Source of the DNA: Methanomassiliicoccaceae archaeon UBA421
GTDB lineage: Archaea > Thermoplasmatota > Thermoplasmata > Methanomassiliicoccales > Methanomethylophilaceae
Assembly (NCBI GenBank): GCA_002498365.1
Contig: DAHB01000002.1
Coordinates: 173,886-237,885, forward strand
Direction of reading: 5' to 3'
Length of the DNA stretch: 64,000 nucleotides
Part shown: one piece after another, positions 33,501 through 40,833 of the stretch
How positions within the stretch are numbered: the first letter of the stretch is position 1
Layout: the number at the start of each line of letters is the position of its first letter
Made by a program: the position numbers and the translations under genes
Notes under the pieces: generated by a model
What the model saw: only the letters and a program-made list of their open reading frames with translations
Databases searched by the model: none
Told to the model about the DNA's origin: nothing

Positions 33501-34619
33501 ATGTTCGATCCCGGTGTTGCCGCACGAAAGGAGCTGGCGTCCCTTCCCAAGACCGTTCACGGCGGGCAGGGATGGAAGTTGAAGGACATCGAGGATTTCA
33601 GCCACAACCTGAACCCGCTGGGTCCGCCGGAGGATATGGCAGATATAATGGCTTCAGCGGCAGGAGGCGTCGGTCATTACCCTGATGATTCCTGTTCCGA
33701 ACTGAGGGAGACGATAGCATCCGCTTACGGTGTCGGATCCGGCAACGTAACGGTGGGGGCAGGGTCCTCCGACATAATCAGAAATTTCCCCCACACTTTC
33801 ATATCTCCCGGGGAGGCTGCGATCATCCAATCCCCGTCATTTGCGGAATACGCCCATCAGTGCCACATCGCCGGTGCGGATGTCAGGAGGGTACCGTTGC
33901 GGAAGGAAAACGATTTCAGGATCGACAGGGCATCGTTGAGCGAACTGATACCCTCGGCCAAGGCCGTATACATCTGCAATCCCAACAATCCCACCGGCAG
34001 GGTCGAACCCAGGAAAATGATCCTTGATGTGGCCAAGGAATGCCTGGACCACGGGACGATGCTATTCCTGGACGAAACTTTGCTGGAGCTTGTCCCTGAC
34101 CACGAGGACATATCCTGCGTAAGGTATGTCGACAGATATCCCAACATGGTGGTCGCCGGTTCGCTGACGAAGTCGTTCGCGATCCCGGGAATACGCATAG
34201 GCTTTGGCTTCGCGTCGGAAGAAACCGTTGCGGAGATGGAGAAGGTGAGGATGACTTGGAACGTCGGCAACGCGGAACAGGTCGTAGCGAAAGTCCTGAT
34301 CGGCGAAAGGATGGACTATGTGAGGAAGGCCGCGAAGCTGATGGCCGCCGAATCTTCTTCGATGAACCGCAGGCTTTCAGAGATAGGATTCTCGGACGGA
34401 GGCGTATCGGACTCTTTCTTCTATTTCAGATCGGTGGAGCACTTGGGCGTAAAAGCCTCCGAGGTCAACCGTTTGATGCAGGAGAAAGGAATTTCCCTTA
34501 GGGACTGCGCCTCTTTCGGCGGTCCCTACGAGAATTATGTGAGGTATAGTGTCAAGGACCGTCTCCGAAACGAACTATTCATAAGCGCCGCTTCTTCCGC
34601 GGTAAGGGCGCTGAGGTGA
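33501..34619 (+). CDS. cobD: L-threonine-O-3-phosphate decarboxylase (CobD-type)
   Basis: PLP enzyme producing (R)-1-amino-2-propanol phosphate for the cobamide side chain. 372 aa of aminotransferase fold I: FSHNLNPLGPPEDM, GAGSSDIIRNFPHTF, ICNPNNPTGRVEP, and the Schiff-base Lys in SLTKSFAIPGIRIGFG. It resembles histidinol-phosphate aminotransferases, but the operon (cbiB, cbiS, cobS, cobY) fixes the role, and a separate hisC is present at 48 kb. ATG 33501 chosen from the TATA spacing. The substrate assignment is inference from context. Confidence 0.88.
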   Translation: MFDPGVAARKELASLPKTVHGGQGWKLKDIEDFSHNLNPLGPPEDMADIMASAAGGVGHYPDDSCSELRETIASAYGVGSGNVTVGAGSSDIIRNFPHTFISPGEAAIIQSPSFAEYAHQCHIAGADVRRVPLRKENDFRIDRASLSELIPSAKAVYICNPNNPTGRVEPRKMILDVAKECLDHGTMLFLDETLLELVPDHEDISCVRYVDRYPNMVVAGSLTKSFAIPGIRIGFGFASEETVAEMEKVRMTWNVGNAEQVVAKVLIGERMDYVRKAAKLMAAESSSMNRRLSEIGFSDGGVSDSFFYFRSVEHLGVKASEVNRLMQEKGISLRDCASFGGPYENYVRYSVKDRLRNELFISAASSAVRALR

Positions 34620-34623
34620 CGTC

Positions 34624-35646
34624 ATGCATCTCTGGGCCGATGCCATCATAATAATTGTCCTCGCATTGCTTATGGACAGGTTCATCGGAGAGCTGCCTAA
34701 CAGATTCCATCCCCTGAGGTGGATGGGAAACGTGCTGGGATGGATCGACCGCCGTCTAAGGAAGAGGAAAGGCGCCTGGGCCGTGTCGCTGGGCATCCTG
34801 TCGTACATGCTCATCCTTTCTGTATTCGGGGGGGTCGCATTATTGCTCACCGCTTGCCTCCGCACATATGTGCCAGAACCTTACGGGGAAATACTTTGGA
34901 TAGTCGCCACAGCATTCATCGTCAAGATATCCTTCGCAGTATTCTCGTTCAGGAAGCATTGCGACCCCATCCGAAAAGATCTGGATGAAGGAAAGGCCGC
35001 CGAGGCGGCCTCGAAAGTCCAGATGATCGTCAGTCGCAATACATTGGGGATGGACGCCGAACATATAGCATCCTCATGTTGCGAGACCGTGTCCGAGAAC
35101 TACGCGGACAGCGTGTGTTCGCCCTTGTTTTTCACAGGTCTGCTGGGTATACCGGGAGCTTTCATGTTCAGGTGTGCCAACCTGATGGATGCGATGTGGG
35201 GTTACAAAAACGAAAAATATGGAGATCTGGGTCATTTTCCTGCAAGGCTCGATGACGTATTCGGTTTCCTGACGTCAAGAATATCTGTCCTTTTCATTGC
35301 ACTCGGGGCGGCCTTCCTTGGTATGAACTGGCGGGATGCCGTTCCGGCCGCCCGCCGCGAGCACAGGATGACGCCCAGCCCCAACAGCGGATGGCCGATG
35401 ACCTCGACCGCCGCGGCGCTGGATATAAGCATGGAGAAGAAAGACGTATATGTCATGAATCCGGGGAAACCGCTTCCAACCACAGAGGACATCAGAAGGT
35501 GCCTTCGGCTCATCGAGCTTTCTTCGGTACTGTTCCTCGCTATCGTGACGGTGCCGCTGTTCCTGCTCTTAGGGGTCCATGTACAGCTGGTAGTGGAGAA
35601 CCTGATCATCGAAGGCATAGAATGGATTGCCGGAGCATTATTATGA
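34624..35646 (+). CDS. cbiB: Adenosylcobinamide-phosphate synthase
   Basis: Amidates adenosylcobyric acid with aminopropanol phosphate, the product of the upstream gene. 340-aa membrane protein with about five helices; family blocks DRFIGELPNRFHPLRWMGNV at the start, MIVSRNTLGMDAEHIASSCC with ETVSENYADSVCSP, and SPNSGWPMTSTAAAL. Shares ATGA with cbiS downstream and lies 4 bp after cobD. Confidence 0.95.
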   Translation: MHLWADAIIIIVLALLMDRFIGELPNRFHPLRWMGNVLGWIDRRLRKRKGAWAVSLGILSYMLILSVFGGVALLLTACLRTYVPEPYGEILWIVATAFIVKISFAVFSFRKHCDPIRKDLDEGKAAEAASKVQMIVSRNTLGMDAEHIASSCCETVSENYADSVCSPLFFTGLLGIPGAFMFRCANLMDAMWGYKNEKYGDLGHFPARLDDVFGFLTSRISVLFIALGAAFLGMNWRDAVPAARREHRMTPSPNSGWPMTSTAAALDISMEKKDVYVMNPGKPLPTTEDIRRCLRLIELSSVLFLAIVTVPLFLLLGVHVQLVVENLIIEGIEWIAGALL

Positions 35647-36779
35647 AGTATGTGCCAGACTGCGAAATATCCAATTACGAAGGTCATGATGTGTCTGTGA
35701 TCCGCCTCAAAGAAAGGATGGAAGTTCTTAGTTCGGCGGTACTTAACGGAGGCGACACGTCCACCGACTGCATTTTCATCATGGAGGTCCCGAAGAACTA
35801 CATGTGCGACGACCCGGCAGGTCACGCTGAAAGAGTCAGAGATGGGTTGGGTCTGCCCTCGGGCTCGGTCGGTTTCATGACTGCTGCCGAGGTGCGTTAT
35901 GTTTTCAACACAAAGTTGACGGAATATGACGGAGCGTCTGCGTTTGCGGCGGCGACGGCCGGACTCAGCAACCAGGTGGTCGCAGGAGAACTGCTGGAAG
36001 ACTGGGAGAGGCGCTCGAAGCTTTCACATGAAAGGTCGAAAGCGCTTCAAGCGGGAACCATCAACATAGTAGGGATATCCCCTATGCCGATGACATGTGC
36101 GGCGAAGGTCAACATATTGATAGCCATGACAGAGGCCAAGACCGCTGCGCTGAATTCCTTGGGATATGCTGAGACCGGCACGACGTCCGATGCCATAGCG
36201 ATCGTCTCTCCGTCCGGTGAGGCCAGAGAAGAATATGCAGGGACAGGGACTCCCTTGGGGATAGCTATGGCCCGTTCGGTCAGGGAATGCGTTAAGAACG
36301 CCCTCGTCAGGAGGGGCGACGATTCTCATGGTAGTTATGCTGATATGCTTGCGGAGGCCGGAGTGAAGATGGATGATATCTTGGACCATATCTCGGCGGA
36401 GATGCGCCTTGACGAAAAGGGCAAGGCGATACTTTCAGATGAGGGGGAATCCCTGAAAGCAAACGTCGGATTTTCGATACTTATGCAATGTGCCATAATT
36501 GCAGAAGACCTCGGAAAGAAGGGGTTGCTCTCCGGCATTGAAAAATGCGATTACTTCACAAGCGGAGAGGTCTTGAAGATCTCCAGATCCCTTTCCGAGG
36601 ACGTCGCCGGGGCTGTTTTCGGGCAAATAGGTATTAATGTATTACGCCAATCCTGCAGTAGCGATTTACGGACAACGGCAGGGATGGGGCCTTTCCTCGA
36701 AGGGGCCAGAAGAGGTCTCGTTGCAGGCCTATCTGCTTCCGTGGCCGCCCGGTTGTCCAGTGAGGAGGCGCCTAAATGA
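35643..36779 (+). CDS. cbiS: Bifunctional adenosylcobinamide amidohydrolase / alpha-ribazole phosphatase
   Basis: 378 aa with two parts. The N-terminal ~230 residues are CbiZ (ATAGLSNQVVAGELLEDWE, GTINIVGISPMPMTCAAKVN, GYAETGTTSDAIAIVSPSGE), which cleaves scavenged adenosylcobinamide to adenosylcobyric acid. The C-terminal ~150 residues (from about GSYADMLAEAGVKMDDILDH) resemble the CobZ phosphatase domain seen in CbiS of Methanopyrus, which dephosphorylates alpha-ribazole phosphate. The phosphatase assignment is by position and memory of the fusion, so less sure. Overlaps both neighbours by 4 bp. Confidence 0.82.
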   Translation: MKYVPDCEISNYEGHDVSVIRLKERMEVLSSAVLNGGDTSTDCIFIMEVPKNYMCDDPAGHAERVRDGLGLPSGSVGFMTAAEVRYVFNTKLTEYDGASAFAAATAGLSNQVVAGELLEDWERRSKLSHERSKALQAGTINIVGISPMPMTCAAKVNILIAMTEAKTAALNSLGYAETGTTSDAIAIVSPSGEAREEYAGTGTPLGIAMARSVRECVKNALVRRGDDSHGSYADMLAEAGVKMDDILDHISAEMRLDEKGKAILSDEGESLKANVGFSILMQCAIIAEDLGKKGLLSGIEKCDYFTSGEVLKISRSLSEDVAGAVFGQIGINVLRQSCSSDLRTTAGMGPFLEGARRGLVAGLSASVAARLSSEEAPK

Positions 36780-38113
36780 CAGACGAAGAAGGAAGAGAAG
36801 AAATTCCCAAATTGAAGGTAATGTCTTCATCCGATGCCGCGAAGGCTAGGGCGAATACGATGACGGAAGAGGAAAGCGCGGACGGGAACGCCGTGCATGA
36901 GGAGGAGAGCACAGAATGCCTTCGGCAGGAATTTGCAAAGCCGGAAGAATCCGTGTGGTACTATCAGCCGAAGAAAGAGCCGGAAGTAAGGACTTCCGGT
37001 GGCATAGAACCTTCAGGCGACTGGTCTGAATCCGAGGTCAAGGCCTCCCAGGAGATAGAACCTTCAGGCGACCGGTATGAGCCCGAGATGTCGGCCTCGG
37101 GAGCGATCGGACCTTCCGATAATTACCAACCGGAGCCCGAGTATGCGACCCCCGTAGCAGAGGAGCCTAGTAAGAAAGAGAAGAAACAGAAATTCAGCGC
37201 AGGCCCGTCGGGATCGTTCGGTTCCGCCTTTAGGGGGATGATCTCGTTCTTCACGATCAAGAAAGAAGACGTGGGACAGGCAGAGATGGATGCGATGGAG
37301 GGCAACTTCCACTTTGCACCAGTCGTCGGTGCCGTTTTCGGGCTGGTACTCTTCATAGAGATGCTCATTCTGTATCTTCTAAACTATTTTGTGAACTTCC
37401 CTATGGGCCCGGTCATAGGCATAACTGTACTGGCCACAGTGTTGCTGGGGAGCAAGTTCCTTCACTTCGACGGACTGGTGGACTTCGGGGACGGCATCGT
37501 GGCTTCCGGAGACAAGGAAAAGCACGTGGCCGCCATGAAAGATACGAGGGTCGGCGCCGGCGGCATAGGCTTGGCGCTCGTCGTCACGCTGATGACATTC
37601 TCGATATACTCCATAGCAGGGGCATGGAACGACCCTCTTTTCTTTGCGTTGTTCTTCATCATCCCCGCGACCGAAGTGCTTGTGAAGAACGCGATGGTAG
37701 CGGCCGCTTCCACAGGCACCGCCGGCGACGGCATGGCATCCGGACAGGTATCTAAGGCAGGCACGGAGACGATGTTCAAGTCCTCTATCGTATCGGCCGT
37801 GGTGCTGGTCATAGGCCTCGCGATCGTGACGGTGTCCATCTGGGCCATGAACGCGGTTCACACCAGCTACTGGAGCGGCGACCTCATGGTTTGGAGCTAT
37901 GCTTTCTATGCCGTGTCGATGTTCATTGCGCTGATAATCGGAGTGGTGGTATCGATGGGAATAGGCAAGATCGTATCTCAGTTCGCGGACCAGACGTTCG
38001 GTGCAACCACGGGTGACACTCTTGGAGCCACCAACGAGATAGCGCGCCCGTTGGTCGCAGCGGCGATGCTGCTGATATTCCTCATATTCGTCACTATCTT
38101 AATGAGGGTATGA
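36776..38113 (+). CDS. cobS: Adenosylcobinamide-GDP ribazoletransferase with repeat-bearing N-terminal extension
   Basis: Joins alpha-ribazole to adenosylcobinamide-GDP in the membrane. 445 aa versus about 250 usual. The CobS core starts near residue 150 (GMISFFTIKKEDVG, then KFLHFDGLVDFGDGIVASGD with the catalytic acidic cluster and KDTRVGAGGIGLALVVTL) and has about six helices. The first ~145 residues are acidic, Ser/Pro-rich and probably disordered, with a 17-residue unit repeated three times (70-86, 87-103, 104-120; core IEPSGD). The extension is in frame from an ATG overlapping cbiS, so it should be translated. Confidence 0.9.
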   Translation: MTDEEGREEIPKLKVMSSSDAAKARANTMTEEESADGNAVHEEESTECLRQEFAKPEESVWYYQPKKEPEVRTSGGIEPSGDWSESEVKASQEIEPSGDRYEPEMSASGAIGPSDNYQPEPEYATPVAEEPSKKEKKQKFSAGPSGSFGSAFRGMISFFTIKKEDVGQAEMDAMEGNFHFAPVVGAVFGLVLFIEMLILYLLNYFVNFPMGPVIGITVLATVLLGSKFLHFDGLVDFGDGIVASGDKEKHVAAMKDTRVGAGGIGLALVVTLMTFSIYSIAGAWNDPLFFALFFIIPATEVLVKNAMVAAASTGTAGDGMASGQVSKAGTETMFKSSIVSAVVLVIGLAIVTVSIWAMNAVHTSYWSGDLMVWSYAFYAVSMFIALIIGVVVSMGIGKIVSQFADQTFGATTGDTLGATNEIARPLVAAAMLLIFLIFVTILMRV

Positions 38114-38724
38114 TGAAGTTCGAGGCGCTCATCAACGCCGGAGGCAAAGGCTCCCGGATGATGAACGGCGGGATAGAGAAACCGATGCTGGCGGTGGGCG
38201 GAAGGCCCACCGTCATGCACGTAATATCCGCTCTGCAAGGCTCAAAACATATTACATCTATTCTTGTTTCCGTCAGTTCGAACACTCCTCAGACGGAGCG
38301 GTACCTTAACGATATGGGTATAGAGACGGTGAGGACCAGCGGGGACAGCTACATGAACGATATCCATTCTGCCCTCGGGACGATGTCTTCGGATTATGTC
38401 CTCACATCTCCTTCGGACATCCCGTTGCTTTCTTCCAAGGCCATAGATCTGGTAGGCGAGGCTTTCGAACCCGATATGCAATCTATGATAACTGTTGTAG
38501 ATGAAGAGGTTGTGACCAGGTTCGGCATCGTACCGTCTTACACCATAGCCTTGGACGGGAGGACCTGGGTCATGTCCGGTATCAACATCATGGACAGGAA
38601 GCTCACCTTGGACGGCGAGTACCTGCAGGAGGAATACTGTAAGTGCTCCTGCATAGACCTGGCGGTCAACGTCAACACAGTCCAGGAGCTCCAGATGGCG
38701 AGATGGCTCACTGGATACCCATGA
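38110..38724 (+). CDS. cobY: GTP:adenosylcobinamide-phosphate guanylyltransferase (archaeal CobY)
   Basis: Archaeal non-orthologous replacement of CobU. 204 aa of the nucleotidyltransferase fold: ALINAGGKGSRMMNGGIEKP at the N-terminus (GTP binding), SDYVLTSPSDIPLLSSKAID, and a C-terminal NVNTVQELQMA. Starts ATGATG overlapping the cobS stop. Its last 17 bases overlap cobT, which comes from the other strand. Confidence 0.94.
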   Translation: MMKFEALINAGGKGSRMMNGGIEKPMLAVGGRPTVMHVISALQGSKHITSILVSVSSNTPQTERYLNDMGIETVRTSGDSYMNDIHSALGTMSSDYVLTSPSDIPLLSSKAIDLVGEAFEPDMQSMITVVDEEVVTRFGIVPSYTIALDGRTWVMSGINIMDRKLTLDGEYLQEEYCKCSCIDLAVNVNTVQELQMARWLTGYP

Positions 38725-39826
38725 TCCCGCGGTAGATGCTGTGCACCCGGTCGAGTATGTGGTCGCAGGTTATCCTGCCCTCGCTGCCGACGACCGCCGC
38801 CACGGAAGCGCCTCCGCAGCCCACTCCTTCTTTGATGTAGCCCCACTCATATGCCTGGAGACCTTCATAGGGGCTTTTGTTGTAATCCATGTTGATGTAA
38901 ACGATCGGGATCTTGTCGGATATGGATCCCATCAGCTTGACCATGCTGGAGTTTGGGTCGTTCATTAGCCATCTGGTGGTCCCCTGGAACATCCTGCCCT
39001 GAACCGAAGGTTCCAATGCGACCGCCGCCGCCATCACGGCCGCCATCTGCGTGCCGCCGCCGATTATCACCGGTATTCCGGCCTCTGCGGCACCGATTAT
39101 CATGCCGACATTGGCGGGCATCATGGGGTCTCCCACGCATTCGATGGCGCGGAGAGGGTCGTCCCTGAGATCTCCGGGCGCGACCCCGGCGGCGTCAAGC
39201 CCTTCCATGACCGTTTTCGTCTTGAGCTCCTTCGGATTGTTGGGGGAGCTGCTACTCACCAGATTCTCCTTGACGGTGCCCATGGCCGTGAGGACCGCGA
39301 GGGCGGTGGTCGTGCCTCCGGCGCAGCTTTCGCTCACCACTATATAGTCATAACCGCGTGCCAGCGATGCGCCCAGCATCTTCCCCTTTTCGAAGCTGGT
39401 TTTTACGTTGGATACGGAGTCGCCCGTGGTTATATCTCTTCCACACTCGCCTCCCATGTCGAAATACGGGACGTAAGGGGTGATCTTGGTACCCCCGTTG
39501 ACTATGTAGTAAGGCATGCCCGAAAGCTCCAGTGCGGCCTTGGTGAGGGTCGCCGGGGTCGGTATCCCTCCGGGGTTTATGGGTATGCCCTTCATGCATG
39601 TCGTCTTGCCGCTGACCAGCAGCTCGACGTCCGCCGCGGGTGTGAACAAGGTGAGGTCCGGTGTATCTCCGGCATCGGAGATCCCGGGGCGCACCGAAGT
39701 CATGGTGTTGGCCACGGTGCAAGTGAATGCCCCTCGTTTTCCCCACATTTCGCCCAAAAGGCGGTCCGCGATCTTTCTGTCTCCCCAAACGCTAAGCGAC
39801 TCTGGAATATCTCCGTTATATGCCAT
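38708..39826 (-). CDS. cobT: Nicotinate-nucleotide:base phosphoribosyltransferase, archaeal CobT type
   Basis: Makes alpha-ribazole phosphate from the lower-ligand base. 372 aa of the archaeal CobT-like group: GGIPTPATLTKAALELSGMP, VVSESCAGGTTTALAVLTAMG, VIIGGGTQMAAVMAAAVAL. ATG 39826 has GAGGAG about 5 nt upstream; a TTG at 39841 is rejected. The last gene of mtnP-hypF-apgM-cobT, it converges on the cobD-cobY operon to complete the pathway. The base used (5-hydroxybenzimidazole, DMB or a purine) is not readable. Confidence 0.9.
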   Translation of the reverse strand: MAYNGDIPESLSVWGDRKIADRLLGEMWGKRGAFTCTVANTMTSVRPGISDAGDTPDLTLFTPAADVELLVSGKTTCMKGIPINPGGIPTPATLTKAALELSGMPYYIVNGGTKITPYVPYFDMGGECGRDITTGDSVSNVKTSFEKGKMLGASLARGYDYIVVSESCAGGTTTALAVLTAMGTVKENLVSSSSPNNPKELKTKTVMEGLDAAGVAPGDLRDDPLRAIECVGDPMMPANVGMIIGAAEAGIPVIIGGGTQMAAVMAAAVALEPSVQGRMFQGTTRWLMNDPNSSMVKLMGSISDKIPIVYINMDYNKSPYEGLQAYEWGYIKEGVGCGGASVAAVVGSEGRITCDHILDRVHSIYRGIMGIQ

Positions 39827-39837
39827 CCGATCTCCTC

Positions 39838-40833
39838 TCAACCCAGTAATCCTGGAATGACTCTGTTCAGGGGTATCAGCTCCCCATCTTCGAATTCAGA
39901 CTCGAACGTGGTCCAGACGGGAACATTCATAAGAATGTGTTCGCCGGTCACGCATGAAGTGCCATGGTCCGCAAAGTATACTATGCGTTCGGCATCCGAG
40001 AAGTATTCTCTCATAAGCTCGTCCGTATGTTCCAACACCCATTTCTTTTTGAAAGGGTCCTTCTGATGGCTGTATTCGTCCACCTCGTCTATGTGGAGGA
40101 AGACGTTGCCGTGCTCCAGGGCCTCGGCGGCCACAGGGAACCTGGCATCCAAGTCCTTGATCAACCGTATATCGTGTCCCAGGGAAGCGCATATGCCAAG
40201 CGACGTAGGGCTGTCGGAAATCGCGGTCATCTCCCCTAGGGACCCGAAGCCCGGATATATCTGCCCCAGCCGTCCGCAGCCCCACGGATAGTCCGTGATG
40301 CCGTCCATAATGTCCGCCACCTGCATGACCATTCTTCCCAGGTCTCCCGGCACTTCGACGAAAGGTGCGTTCACCGGGGGTCCCGGCAGGTCCGGGACAT
40401 CGTCGCACTCCATCGTCAGAACGGCACGTCCGTTGAGGAAGAAATTAATGTCCGGCGAGTACGGGTCCAGGATATCAAGGCCGTCCATCACGTTCCGTTC
40501 CAGCTCATCGCGGAAACTTTCCGTGTTATATGACCATATTATCATATTGTCCCTTATTTCGGCGGGGCTTAGGCGATATGCGGTCCTGCCGCCGTCCATG
40601 TTCAGGCCGAGCCCCATCGCCTCGATGGCGGCCCTGGAGCTCTCGGGAGGGTGGCCGGTGAAGAACTCGTTGAGGAAAAGATGGGTATAGGCTCGCCCCG
40701 TGGTCTTATGGCGATATGCGACCCTGGACTCAAGGAAGGGCATTTTCGCCACATCTATCGGTTTTTTACCGCCGAGGAGCGGATGGGGGTCGTCTTCGGC
40801 CCCGTCGAGAAGTACGAACAGAGTGTTATTCAT
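39838..40833 (-). CDS. Cofactor-independent phosphoglycerate mutase-like phosphatase (ApgM family)
   Basis: 331 aa of the alkaline-phosphatase superfamily, ApgM group: metal-binding LFVLLDGAEDDPHPLLGGKK at the start, AAIEAMGLGLNMDGGRTAYR, HIDEVDEYSHQKDPFKKKW and YFADHGTSCVTGEH near the end. It is shorter than typical ApgM (about 400 aa), so the bridge domain is reduced. It could be glycolytic, or a phosphatase for another substrate given its place between hypF and cobT. Both junctions are tight (4-bp overlap with hypF, 11 bp to cobT). Confidence 0.8.
   Translation of the reverse strand: MNNTLFVLLDGAEDDPHPLLGGKKPIDVAKMPFLESRVAYRHKTTGRAYTHLFLNEFFTGHPPESSRAAIEAMGLGLNMDGGRTAYRLSPAEIRDNMIIWSYNTESFRDELERNVMDGLDILDPYSPDINFFLNGRAVLTMECDDVPDLPGPPVNAPFVEVPGDLGRMVMQVADIMDGITDYPWGCGRLGQIYPGFGSLGEMTAISDSPTSLGICASLGHDIRLIKDLDARFPVAAEALEHGNVFLHIDEVDEYSHQKDPFKKKWVLEHTDELMREYFSDAERIVYFADHGTSCVTGEHILMNVPVWTTFESEFEDGELIPLNRVIPGLLG

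Noticed and set aside
36776..37210. Frameshift or fusion artefact explaining the long CobS N-terminus
   Set aside because: The frame is continuous from an ATG that overlaps the cbiS stop, and the repeats keep the reading frame (51-bp unit), so the extension looks genuine.
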